Shown piece by piece: positions 37,301 through 45,458 of a stretch of 64,000 nt of DNA (position 1 is its first letter; each line of letters starts with the position of its first letter). A program made the position numbers and the translations under genes. The notes beneath the pieces are model-generated. The model was not told the DNA's origin. It did no database searches and was given only the letters and a program-made list of their open reading frames with translations. This DNA comes from Saprospirales bacterium (GTDB taxonomy: Bacteria > Bacteroidota > Bacteroidia > Chitinophagales > Saprospiraceae): assembly GCA_016711045.1 (NCBI GenBank), contig JADJTT010000012.1:248001-312000 (forward strand), written 5' to 3'.

Positions 37301-37695
37301 AAGGTCAGCACGGCGCCTTCGTCTCCATACACACTCCAGGACGTTTTTTCATTATCGAGTGGACTGAAAAATTCCACCCACTTTTTCCCGTCGACAAACA
37401 GGTCGAACCGCTGGCTTTCGGCCAGCACATCCATTCCATATACCCAAATGAAGGTGACGGTTTTTCCCGTGTAGTTTGCAGGGACTGCTTCCGTTTGCCA
37501 TTCAATAGGTGGAAAGCTTTTCCGGGCCCGGGAGAGGAGGGAGGCGCTTACATCCGGCAGAGGGGAATGATAGGTGAATCGCGTGCCGCTGATATCGGCT
37601 TCATAGCCTTGAAAAAACGGCGCTTGTGCAAAAAGAGGAATGCTCCAAACCGTTAAAGCAAGTACAATAAACAGGAAGTAACTGCTATTTTTCAT
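34297..37695 (-). CDS. Glycoside hydrolase family 38 (alpha-mannosidase-like), exported
   Basis: About 1132 residues with a signal peptide (YFLFIVLALTVWSIPLFAQ). The GH38 catalytic domain starts near residue 275 with YLVQHSHTDIGYTRPQ (zinc-binding His and Asp). The catalytic aspartate is in MQNDVNGIGW near 399. MGQHGHRAHVPFDKPTSFWW and FYDEHTFGA supply further active-site histidines. The C-terminal beta-domains start at about 650. GH38 enzymes trim alpha-mannose, often from N-glycans. The ~250-residue N-terminal domain is of unknown role. The start MKNSSYFLF was chosen since it opens the signal peptide. It probably acts in the periplasm or at the cell surface. Confidence 0.9.
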   Translation of the reverse strand: MKNSSYFLFIVLALTVWSIPLFAQAPFFQGYEADISGTRFTYHSPLPDVSASLLSRARKSFPPIEWQTEAVPANYTGKTVTFIWVYGMDVLAESQRFDLFVDGKKWVEFFSPLDNEKTSWSVYGDEGAVLTFTRTMIDKHKDQMGFATLTLPVSAIQLGSPAVIKVDGEDQESNAWYMTFKTTLQEEVKITQNKVVARKEGALFHVARFNFTHLGEPAYAVVQVGQEKDSVWLHPGHNALDLYLPKVEEPTRFVAQLAIGNGPAAEYPFSLEPLREWTIYLVQHSHTDIGYTRPQTEILPEHLRYIDYALDYCDQTDDYPDNAKFRWTCEASWAVREYLESRPETQIDRLLKRIKEGRIEVTGMFFNFSEIADETVLAAQTRTLKTFKDRGIEVSTAMQNDVNGIGWCMVDFFSGTDVKYLNMGQHGHRAHVPFDKPTSFWWESPAGNRLLAYRSEHYMHGNALSLTSGYIDVFRSNLSNYLEDLENKGYPFDHTAFQFSGYVTDNSPPSTVACDIVKEWNETYEWPKLRIALANEFLTYLEQHEADYLPVKKVAWPDWWADGFGSAMNETKAARTTQADMVANTGLLSMATMLGAQLPQEIADDISECQDDLLFYDEHTFGAAESISDPMSENAVIQWGEKSAYVWTAVKNAALLREKAMGFMQPLVGRSDVPTIAIFNTLNWDRSGLVTVYIDHEILPTNKKFQMLDDQGRKVSAQAMSSRSDGTYWALWVPEVPAMGYKTLRIEVGEEAQKIEANMSADTNLENAFYRLTLDREKGVITSLFDKELQVELLDVQDTISLGAFIYERLDNRQAMERLTNTNRDTIYVPLKKTLSTLTDITVSAIEDGAIWKSIRIHGTLPDCADSRGVNIEIRLYHTDKRIQLLYDMHKLPVTEPEAVYVAFPFGLEGSKLAFEAQGGLVFPGINQLEGTSSDWNVVQNFASVRNDQGQIVYSSNDIPLVQFGAINTGRFYYRHQPETSHIYSWVLNNYWTTNFKASQEGEMKWDYYLTSSSDRSNTFATRFGWGSRVPLLARVIPEGETKQASAARSVLDLGVPNLLLVDAQPSLSGDAVILHVREVEGDHAILDITRLLQETGARAISEVNVLEDEIQVSTGPLLIEHFETKFIKFKY

Positions 37696-37721
37696 GATGT
37701 TCTTTCTCCAGACTCTCGTTT

Positions 37722-37797
37722 TATACTCAAGGAAAATTGATTTGTGAGTGGGGCGGCCGCGGCCGCCCCACTCACAAATCAATTTTCCTTGAGTATA
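37722..37797. repeat. Perfect 76-bp palindrome (38-bp arms, no loop)
   Basis: The sequence from TATACTCAAGGAAAATTG at 37722 reads identically on the opposite strand ending at 37797. The centre is GC-rich (GGGGCGGCCGCGGCCGCCCC). It lies between the GH38 start and the stop of the GNAT-nitrilase gene. Half copies and degenerate relatives occur at 49361, 51717, 55634, 57525 and 58612. Confidence 0.95.
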
Positions 37798-37824
37798 TCA
37801 GTTCACGAGACGGAAGATAAGAAC

Positions 37825-39348
37825 TTATTTCTTCCTCAGTTCATACAAGTCCGTTCGCCTGTCCTTGAGATTTTTTACACTTCCGTGGTTGTGGAGTTCA
37901 TTTAGTAAGTCTACATCCACATCTGCTATTAGGATCATTTCGGTATTGGGTGTCGCTTCCGATTTGATCCCGTTGGTAGGGAAAGGGAAATCGCAAGGGG
38001 TGAACACCATGGATTGGGCGTATTGAATGTCCATATTATGCACTTTGGGTAAGTTGCCCACACTCCCAGCGATGGCAACATAACATTCGTTTTCAATGGC
38101 TCTCGCCTGCGCACAATACCGTACTCTCGAATATCCGTTTTGCGTATCGGTCAAAAAAGGAACAAATAATATATCCATGCCTTCATCGGCCAGGAGTCGG
38201 CTCAATTCAGGAAACTCCACATCATAACAGATTAGAATGCCAATTTTCCCGCAATCTGTATCGTATGTTTGCAGCTTGTTACCCCCTTTCATGCCCCAAA
38301 TCCTTTCTTCATCGGGCGTGACGTGAAGTTTTTCAAAGCGTTCGATCGAGCCATCGCGTTTGCACAAATACCCCACGTTGAATAGGTTGTCACCCACTAC
38401 CTCGGGCATGCTTCCCGTAATGATATTGATGTTGTAGGAGATGGACAATTTTGAAAACTCCTGCACCAATGCATCCGTATACCTGGCCAATCTCCTTATG
38501 GCTTCCGCTTCGCTCAAATGGTTGTACTCCGCCATTAAAGGCGCGTTGAAAAATTCGGGAAAAAGGGCAAAATCACATTTGTATCCGCTCACCGCATCGA
38601 CAAAGTACTCGATCTGATCCATCATGTCTTTTACATCCCGGTACGGACGCATTTGCCATTGTATGAGGCCCAGGCGGACTTCTTTTTTTATCGTTTTTGC
38701 TTTGGTGTTGGGTTTTTCGTAGTAGATATTGTCCCACTCCAACAAGACCGCATATTCCTTCGAGCCTTCATCGCCTTCCAGATACCCTTTGAGCACTTTG
38801 ATCGGGTGAAAATCATTCGACAACTGAAAGTTAAGCACCGGGTCATGGATCTCTCTTGATTTTACCTTTTCGATATATTCTTTAGGACTAAGCTCCTCGG
38901 CATATCGGTGATAATTGGGTATCCTTCCTCCAAATACAATGGATTTCAGGTTCAATTTTTCGCAAAGTTCCTTTCTGTAGTCGTACAGGCGCCTCCCCAG
39001 ACGAAGTCCCCTGAACTCCGGTTTAACGAATACGTCAATCCCATACAAGGTGTCCCCTTCATCGGTATGTGTATTGAAAGAATAATCACCTGTAATTTGC
39101 TTGTACGTATGTTGATCTTCAAACTGGTCATAGTCCAGGATTATGGATAGGGCGCATCCCGCAATAAGTCCATTCACCTTTACCACCACTTGTCCTTCCG
39201 GAAAAATATCGAGCAATTTCTGGATATGATCTTCTCCCCAATAGGCATTGGGCATCGTTTGATAGGCGTTTATCATGGCCGCTTTTAACTCCTGATAATC
39301 ATCAATAGTTAAAAAGGTAAGTTCAATGTTTTCAATCTTCTCGTTCAT
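37825..39348 (-). CDS. Bifunctional GNAT acetyltransferase / carbon-nitrogen hydrolase
   Basis: Two fused domains. Residues ~1-195 are a GNAT acetyltransferase (YGIDVFVKPEFRGLRLGRRLYDYRKELC carries the acetyl-CoA loop). Residues ~220-500 are a nitrilase-superfamily hydrolase with the Glu-Lys-Cys triad in ALFPEFFNAPL, FEKLHVTPDEERIW and ILICYDVEFPEL. Such fusions are known as hypothetical amidases. The substrate and the way the halves cooperate are not known. Full length at 507 residues. It lies 67 bases after the TolC gene of the exporter cluster. Confidence 0.9.
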   Translation of the reverse strand: MNEKIENIELTFLTIDDYQELKAAMINAYQTMPNAYWGEDHIQKLLDIFPEGQVVVKVNGLIAGCALSIILDYDQFEDQHTYKQITGDYSFNTHTDEGDTLYGIDVFVKPEFRGLRLGRRLYDYRKELCEKLNLKSIVFGGRIPNYHRYAEELSPKEYIEKVKSREIHDPVLNFQLSNDFHPIKVLKGYLEGDEGSKEYAVLLEWDNIYYEKPNTKAKTIKKEVRLGLIQWQMRPYRDVKDMMDQIEYFVDAVSGYKCDFALFPEFFNAPLMAEYNHLSEAEAIRRLARYTDALVQEFSKLSISYNINIITGSMPEVVGDNLFNVGYLCKRDGSIERFEKLHVTPDEERIWGMKGGNKLQTYDTDCGKIGILICYDVEFPELSRLLADEGMDILFVPFLTDTQNGYSRVRYCAQARAIENECYVAIAGSVGNLPKVHNMDIQYAQSMVFTPCDFPFPTNGIKSEATPNTEMILIADVDVDLLNELHNHGSVKNLKDRRTDLYELRKK

Positions 39349-39415
39349 ACTATTTGAAATTTTTCAGCCTGAAATGCGCCGTTATTAATGCATCCGGCTT
39401 TGGCGTCGAAGGTAG

Positions 39416-40846
39416 TTAATCATTCGCATCCATGCCCACTATTGAATCGAGGATGGTTCCGGTGACGAACAAATACTCCAATTTTGCCTGTTGAAGCTTT
39501 GCCGTCAGTTCTACTAATTTCACCCGTGTTTCCAGGTATTTCTCTTCCCTTTTGTTCAGGAGAAATACCGAACTTTCTCCGTAGGAAAACCTCTCTCGCT
39601 CCGCCTCCAGCAACAGGCCGTAATTACCGACATTCTGCTGTTGCAACGCTACCTGCGCTTCCAGAAAAAGCTGACTTTCCAGGTTGCCTTCTATTTTATT
39701 TTTCAGGCTGTTCTGTTTATCCAATATACTAAATTCGACTTCCCTGATTTTAAGTCCGGTATTTTCAATGGCCGCCCTTTCGCTCCGAAGCAGTATTGGC
39801 ATGGAAAAATTAAATCCCCACTTATAATTGGACAGGTAAAAATTTGGAGCGATCCCGTCGTCCGGAGTAGCGAGCAGGGAGTTGTATTTGAGCTTGAGTT
39901 TGGGCTTGAGTTTATCTCTTTTTAACCGTTGGTCAATTTCGTATTGCGTCTTTTTGTACTCCTTTTCCAAAATTTCAGGGTGATTCAATATCAGTTGATC
40001 CAGAGAAGGAGGCACCTGGGCCTCAAAATCATTTTCAACGATACCGGCAGGCTGGGTAGTCTCCTGAAGCTCCAAAGGTATTTGATCGAACCACAGGAAG
40101 TTTTCAATTTGCTGCTTCGCTTTTACGAATTCCACCTGATTGGTCTGCAGGCGCGAAAGGCGGTCTTGCACGATCAGAAAGGCCTCCAGGGTATCAATAG
40201 CCGGTTTTGCGCCATTGATATGTAATTGCTTGGTAGCTTCCAGGTATTCCTCCGCCAGCTGGATACTCTCTCGGATAATGCCCTGGGTATTGTAAACAGC
40301 CTGCCAATTGAGGAATGCCTGGGAGGCGGCAAACAGCAACTCGTTCAACATGATCTTTCGCTCATTCTCTGCTGCCTGCTGGTATACTTTTGCCTGCTGC
40401 AGCGCTGCTCTCCGTTCGTCTATAAGCAACCCCTGAAGCAGATTTGCCTCCACGCCCAGGGTCCAGAGCCCGTTTTGGTCTGTTTTATTTTCCGGGTTTA
40501 AATATGTGCCATCTGTGTTTTCATAGCCACCGGTAACGGAGAGCCCGTACCAGGTGGGTATCCGGAACCCGGCATCGAAAATTCGGTAGTAATGCTTGTC
40601 ATCAAAATATTTTTCATTCCAGCCGGAAGAAAGCACCGGATCAAACGCTCCCCGAGCTGACAACAGGGCCGCATCTGCAAAATCCATTTGCAGTTCCGCC
40701 TGCCGGGCAAGCGGATGCTGCTGCCATACAAACCCAATGAATTCCCGGTAAGTGAGTATGGTCGAATCGCCTTGCGCCATGCCCGCGCAGACAGTGAGAA
40801 TCCACATACTTGCGGCTATATATAGTTTCCGGCCAGCCTTTTTCAT
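39416..40846 (-). CDS. TolC-family outer membrane channel (exporter-associated)
   Basis: A signal peptide (LYIAASMWILTVCAGMAQG) is followed by the paired helical repeats of TolC, including HPLARQAELQMDFADAALLSARGAFDPVL and ERFSYGESSVFLLNKREEKYLETRV, the typical coil with a GESS turn. 476 residues. It is the third gene of an ABC-HlyD-TolC set (42305, 40910), so it likely forms the outer membrane exit for their substrate. Confidence 0.9.
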   Translation of the reverse strand: MKKAGRKLYIAASMWILTVCAGMAQGDSTILTYREFIGFVWQQHPLARQAELQMDFADAALLSARGAFDPVLSSGWNEKYFDDKHYYRIFDAGFRIPTWYGLSVTGGYENTDGTYLNPENKTDQNGLWTLGVEANLLQGLLIDERRAALQQAKVYQQAAENERKIMLNELLFAASQAFLNWQAVYNTQGIIRESIQLAEEYLEATKQLHINGAKPAIDTLEAFLIVQDRLSRLQTNQVEFVKAKQQIENFLWFDQIPLELQETTQPAGIVENDFEAQVPPSLDQLILNHPEILEKEYKKTQYEIDQRLKRDKLKPKLKLKYNSLLATPDDGIAPNFYLSNYKWGFNFSMPILLRSERAAIENTGLKIREVEFSILDKQNSLKNKIEGNLESQLFLEAQVALQQQNVGNYGLLLEAERERFSYGESSVFLLNKREEKYLETRVKLVELTAKLQQAKLEYLFVTGTILDSIVGMDAND

Positions 40847-40909
40847 TGCAAATTTTCTTATTTATCCAGCTTATTATTCCAAGGCCAATCCAGTCGATTG
40901 AGCTTCTTT

Positions 40910-42286
40910 CTATTTAATCGATTTCAATGGCGCTTTGCGTTTTACACTTTGATAATCGCCATTACTTTTATCATAAAAATTGGGGGGAAAGCCGTTGAGC
41001 TGCCGCCACAACTCATACCAGAGCGGTACATCGGTTAGCAGAATAAATGCGCTGGCGCCTGAACCTACCCGGAGTAATTCGGGCCAGGCTTTTTCATTTG
41101 GATCCGGGGCAATAACGAGGCGGTATTTACCATTTTCACTGATAAATTGGTCAATGGCAAAAACTTCCCCGGAGAAAGTTCCAACCGAATTGTTTGGCCA
41201 GCCGCTAAATACGATGGCGGGCCAGCCATCAAACTGAAAGCGAACCCGGTTACCAATGCTTAACAGCGGCAAATCGCGGGGTTTGACGTAAATTTCCACC
41301 GCCAGGTCGTATACTTCGGGCATAATCGTTACGATGTCCGTCCCCTCTTTGATAATTTCACCAATCCCTTTTTTTATGGTTTTGGTGATGTAGCCCGATT
41401 GAGGGGCAGTAATGTAGTAGAGCTTTTGCCGCTGGTTGTAGTTACTCAGCTGATTTTGCAGCTTGGAAGTATTGGCTGCGGCATCCAGTTTATTGGAAAG
41501 CGCCGAGAATTTGTCCGATTGCGACTTGGCCATTTTGTCGGCATACTCGCTTGCAACGGTGGAAAGCTCGATCTGAAAGTTCAGCAGTTCGTTCTTTTGG
41601 GTGCGCAACTTGTTCTCCTGCACATTGACCTTGGCTTGTGTTTCCTGCAGTTTTAGCTTTTTCTCTTCCAGTTCGGTCAGTGATTTTAGTCCCTTGTCGT
41701 ATAGTTCCAGATTTCGCCGGTATTGGTTTTCTGCAATGAGATAGTTGGTTTGATAGGCGAGGAGATCGATGCTGTCGCTCGCTATTTTAAAGCGGGTTTG
41801 CTCGATCTTGTTCAGAGTTTGTTCCAATTTGAAATCGCGGGCTTGCAACAAGGCCTGGTATTGGGTTTCGAGCGACTTGACCTTATCGTCATAAGAACTG
41901 ATACTCTGCGACTTCGCACTGACCTGTTCCATCGTCCGGTCTACCAACTCCGGGTCGAAATATTCGCTTTTCACTTCGGAAATATGTACGATGGTATCGC
42001 CTGCTTGCACGAAATCGCCTTCCCGGACGAACCATTCTTCCAAACGGCCAGAGAGCACAGATTGGATAGCTTGTGGCTTCTGATCGGGTTTCAGGGTCGT
42101 CACGTATCCCTTCGCTTGTATGTTTTGCGTCCAGGGCAGGAACATGGAGATGCCTGCAATCACTACGATGCCCAGCGAAATATACAAGGGTAGTTTTCTT
42201 ACTTTTCCCTTTTCCAACCACTTAAATGAGTTGAACCCCTGAGGGTTGATGAAATCCGTGATGCTGTTTTTCGAAATATTTAGCAT
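40910..42286 (-). CDS. HlyD-family membrane-fusion protein
   Basis: A single N-terminal helix (LYISLGIVVIAGISMFLPW) anchors the adaptor. The first lipoyl half SVLSGRLEEWFVREGDFVQAGDTIV, long coiled coils at about 120-300, and the second lipoyl half ITAPQSGYITKTIKKGIGEIIKEGTDIVTIMP follow. 458 residues, as in type I secretion and bacteriocin exporters. It is 18 bases from the ABC gene and 63 from the TolC gene. Confidence 0.9.
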   Translation of the reverse strand: MLNISKNSITDFINPQGFNSFKWLEKGKVRKLPLYISLGIVVIAGISMFLPWTQNIQAKGYVTTLKPDQKPQAIQSVLSGRLEEWFVREGDFVQAGDTIVHISEVKSEYFDPELVDRTMEQVSAKSQSISSYDDKVKSLETQYQALLQARDFKLEQTLNKIEQTRFKIASDSIDLLAYQTNYLIAENQYRRNLELYDKGLKSLTELEEKKLKLQETQAKVNVQENKLRTQKNELLNFQIELSTVASEYADKMAKSQSDKFSALSNKLDAAANTSKLQNQLSNYNQRQKLYYITAPQSGYITKTIKKGIGEIIKEGTDIVTIMPEVYDLAVEIYVKPRDLPLLSIGNRVRFQFDGWPAIVFSGWPNNSVGTFSGEVFAIDQFISENGKYRLVIAPDPNEKAWPELLRVGSGASAFILLTDVPLWYELWRQLNGFPPNFYDKSNGDYQSVKRKAPLKSIK

Positions 42287-42304
42287 GAGGTAAAGGGTTT
42301 ATTC

Positions 42305-43948
42305 CTAATTTTTATTCAAGGTGATAACCTTCGTGCTTTTCTCCTCCCAATAAGGATAATCTGCTACTACAATGACGGTCCAGCCCCGATCGGGGTGCAT
42401 GATATGATCAATGATGCTGTTTTTCTCACTTTCTTCCACAAATTGCATCGGATCTTCCATGAGCAGCAAGTCTGGTTGATGCACGATGGCCCGGGCAATC
42501 AGGATCTTCTGGATGATACTTCGAGACAAGCGTTTCCCTTCGGGATCAATCCCTGTGTAAAGCCCTTTGGGTTGGGTTGCCACAAATTGCTTCAGCCCCA
42601 GAATATGGACGATATCCAGAACCTCCTTTTCCGGAATATCCCTGCCCACTGTGATATTTTCCATCATTGTACCTTCAAAAAGCTGGTTGTCTGGGAAATA
42701 AAAACCCACCTTCGAATAAAGCTTCTCTTTATTGGAGTGATTGACCGGTATTTCATTCAACAAAATCTCTCCTTCATCCAGATCATAAAAGCCGGCAATG
42801 AGATGGAGCAGGGTAGATTTACCACTTCCACTATCTCCTGCAATCACGGTCTTGGAAGAAGCAGGGATTTGAAAAGACAGCTCTTTGATGAGCTTTTTCT
42901 TCATCTCCGGAAAGCTAAATTCCAGGTTTACGACTTCTACAGAAATGCCTTCCCCCGTTTGAGGAAGCGGCGCTTCCTGATGCTCGTCCAGCGACAGATC
43001 CGTCACATACCCGATCTTTTCCAGGGCGGTGAGCACATCGTAGATGGTGTCCATTATCTGGATCAGTTTTTCAATGGAGTTGATGATCAGGATAATGATA
43101 ATCTCGGAAGCGACGAACTGCCCCAGGTTCATCTGTTGCTGAAAAACCAGGACGCTGCCCAGGATCAGCAATCCGGCTGCCACGATGATTTTGAATCCAA
43201 TAAAAAATTGGAATTGTTGCAACAAAACCCGAAAGTGCTTTTCTCTTGCCTGAAGGTAATTGGAGGCTATCTCGTCGGTCTTTTGCAAATGAAAATCATT
43301 GCTGGAGCCAACTTTGAAGCTTTTATTGGTTCTGGCTACTTCCTCCAGCCAGTGGGCCAGCTTGTATTTGTATTTACTCTCTTTCAGACTGGTTTGCAAC
43401 CCCTTAGGGCCTGTCAATTTAAAAATCACCCATAAAAGAAAGAAGAGGAAGAGTCCCAGGATGATAAAATAAGGACTATACAGGGCCAACAGGATGAGGC
43501 CAAAAATCACCTGGAAAGAAGCCAGGGAGAAATCGATCAGGATCTTGGGCAGTCCTTTTTGAATGGTCAGCGTATCAAAAAACCGGTTGACCAGCTCCGG
43601 AGCATGGATATGCTCCAGCTCGGAAAGTTTGATCTTGGGTATCCGATAGGCAAATTCAAAGGAAGAGCGTGCAAATACGTTTTGCTGAATATCTTCCACA
43701 ATGCGCAGTTGCAGCACCTGAAACACACCGGTGATCGCAATCCCAACGAGGACGAAACCGACCAACACCATCCAGGAAGTGGAGATCTCCGTGCCCTGGA
43801 TCAAATTAATAATGGCTTGTATACCGAGAGGAAGAGAGAGATTCACCAACCCATTCAATACCGCATACAGATAGATCTGGTATATTTCCTTCCTATATAG
43901 GCTCAATAACTTCCAAAATCTGGAGATAGCCTTTACATCTTCTATCAT
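42305..43948 (-). CDS. ABC exporter with fused TMD and degenerate ATPase motifs
   Basis: N-terminal ABC membrane domain (about six helices to residue 300) and a nucleotide-binding domain. Walker A is normal (GDSGSGKSTLLHLIAG). The signature motif is LSRSIIQKILIARAI in place of LSGGQ. Walker B reads LLLMEDP with the usual D-E order reversed, and the expected H-loop histidine is absent (VIVVADYPYW). These changes may be conserved in this Bacteroidota subgroup, but they would alter hydrolysis at one site. The start MIEDVKAIS (ATG) was chosen over an upstream TTG. With the downstream HlyD and TolC genes it forms a probable type I-like exporter; no peptidase domain is present and no substrate gene is seen. 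Confidence 0.85.
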   Translation of the reverse strand: MIEDVKAISRFWKLLSLYRKEIYQIYLYAVLNGLVNLSLPLGIQAIINLIQGTEISTSWMVLVGFVLVGIAITGVFQVLQLRIVEDIQQNVFARSSFEFAYRIPKIKLSELEHIHAPELVNRFFDTLTIQKGLPKILIDFSLASFQVIFGLILLALYSPYFIILGLFLFFLLWVIFKLTGPKGLQTSLKESKYKYKLAHWLEEVARTNKSFKVGSSNDFHLQKTDEIASNYLQAREKHFRVLLQQFQFFIGFKIIVAAGLLILGSVLVFQQQMNLGQFVASEIIIILIINSIEKLIQIMDTIYDVLTALEKIGYVTDLSLDEHQEAPLPQTGEGISVEVVNLEFSFPEMKKKLIKELSFQIPASSKTVIAGDSGSGKSTLLHLIAGFYDLDEGEILLNEIPVNHSNKEKLYSKVGFYFPDNQLFEGTMMENITVGRDIPEKEVLDIVHILGLKQFVATQPKGLYTGIDPEGKRLSRSIIQKILIARAIVHQPDLLLMEDPMQFVEESEKNSIIDHIMHPDRGWTVIVVADYPYWEEKSTKVITLNKN

Positions 43949-44003
43949 ATCACGTTGTTTACCCAAAGAATAAGGCCTTACGCCAAGAAAAGTTTGTCTG
44001 CGC

Positions 44004-45425
44004 CTATTCTTCCACGATCTTTTTTATCATGCCCTCAAAAATGAAGGCGTGAAAGGGCAACACACTGTACCAATAAATCCTGCCCCATAATCCCAATGGT
44101 CGGAAAGTAGCGGTTTGATAAAGCGTCTTGTCTTTGATGTGGAACTCGAGCCAGGCCTCCCCCGGGAGTTTCATCTCCGCATAGAGCAGCAATCTTTTAT
44201 CCGTTTTGTCGGCATAAAGTACTCTCCAGAAGTCGAGAGAATCTCCAGCCGAAATTTGGGCAGGGCTCTTTCTGCCCCTGCGCAGGCCAACACCACCGAC
44301 CAATTTGTCCAGGAATCCCCGGATCACCCAAAGCCAATTGGCATAGTACCAGCCGGTTTGTCCCCCTATAGCCCACACACGCTCCAATGCCCGGCTTTCA
44401 TCCGTCAAGACTTTCGTGCGCATATCCTTGAAGCAACCAAAAGAAGGAACCTCTACCAGGCTGGAAATGCCCTTTGCCAGGGCGCCACTCGATTGGGCAT
44501 CGGTCCAACTTGATAAAACTTCTTGATGGACAATTTTGTCAAAAGCCATCTGAACGGCCTCCTCGTAAGGGATTCGTTCTATATGCAGTTGGTCGTGCAG
44601 ATCATTTTCCTGACAAACCACTTCTACCTTCATGCTATTGACGAGGTTCACCGCCAGCTTATAAGAGGTGGAGGTCACGAAATAAAGCCAGTAGGACGAT
44701 AGCTTGGGAGTCATGATGGGAATGGTAAGTACAATCCGCCTCAGCTTGCGAACCTTCGCAAAATTCAATAACAACTCTTTGTAGGTCAGGATTTCCGGGC
44801 CGCCGATATCGAAGCTCTGATCAAAGGTTTGCTCGTTCAGCAATACGCCTTTCAGGTATTCCAATACATTCCGGATAGCGATGGGCTGCGACCTGGTTTC
44901 CAGCCACCTTGGCGCGATCATGATGGGTAATTTTTCCACCAGATCGCGAATTATTTCAAAAGAAGCGCTTCCGGAGCCCACAATGATGCCGGCACGCAGC
45001 GTGGTAAGGTGGTACGATTCTGAACCGAGGATGTTTTCCACGTTCTTCCTCGAGCTCAGGTGCTTCGACAATTGGGTGTCATTCGCTATTCCACTCAAAT
45101 AGATTACCTGCTTAACCCGGGTATGTCCCAGCCTGTCTTTAAAATTACGGGCTGAGAGTTCCTCCAATGTCTCAAAGTCATCGATGGATCCCGACATGGA
45201 ATGGATCAAATAATAGGCGGCATCGATATCTTCAGGGATGCTTTCCAAGGATTGCCTTTCCAGGAAGTCTAGTTCGATAATCCTTACCTGCTCGTGGGGA
45301 AAGTTAGAGACGTCAAAGCGGTTTTTATCCCGCACCGCACAAATTACCTCGTGCCCTTCCTCCAATAACACTGGTAGTAGCCGTTTTCCAATGTATCCGG
45401 TTACTCCTGTGAGTAAAATTCTCAT
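44004..45425 (-). CDS. Atypical SDR (NAD(P)-binding) protein with DUF2867 C-terminus
   Basis: Residues ~1-300 are an NAD(P)-binding short-chain reductase-like domain with MRILLTGVTGYIGKRLLPVLLEEG at the start and AAYYLIHSMSGS in the middle, as in complex I assembly-like SDRs. The C-terminal ~150 residues (VWAIGGQTGWYYANWLWVIRGFLDKLVGG) match DUF2867. This two-part form is common in bacteria. The ligand is unknown. It lies 34 bases downstream of the carbonic anhydrase gene and 55 bases upstream of the ABC gene, so it may be part of a longer transcript. Confidence 0.9.
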   Translation of the reverse strand: MRILLTGVTGYIGKRLLPVLLEEGHEVICAVRDKNRFDVSNFPHEQVRIIELDFLERQSLESIPEDIDAAYYLIHSMSGSIDDFETLEELSARNFKDRLGHTRVKQVIYLSGIANDTQLSKHLSSRKNVENILGSESYHLTTLRAGIIVGSGSASFEIIRDLVEKLPIMIAPRWLETRSQPIAIRNVLEYLKGVLLNEQTFDQSFDIGGPEILTYKELLLNFAKVRKLRRIVLTIPIMTPKLSSYWLYFVTSTSYKLAVNLVNSMKVEVVCQENDLHDQLHIERIPYEEAVQMAFDKIVHQEVLSSWTDAQSSGALAKGISSLVEVPSFGCFKDMRTKVLTDESRALERVWAIGGQTGWYYANWLWVIRGFLDKLVGGVGLRRGRKSPAQISAGDSLDFWRVLYADKTDKRLLLYAEMKLPGEAWLEFHIKDKTLYQTATFRPLGLWGRIYWYSVLPFHAFIFEGMIKKIVEE

Positions 45426-45458
45426 AGGTAATACTTTAACGCAGGTTTGTTACCCTTT

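Noticed and set aside
36928..37656. A 242-codon plus-strand frame opposite the GH38 gene
   Set aside because: It overlaps the GH38 signal peptide and N-terminal domain completely and has no family features.
42395..43435. A 346-codon plus-strand frame opposite the ABC exporter
   Set aside because: The minus strand has intact Walker A and membrane helices; the opposite frame has no recognisable motif.
39416..43948. Bacteriocin exporter with peptidase domain
   Set aside because: The ABC protein has no C39 peptidase domain, and no small double-glycine peptide gene was seen nearby.
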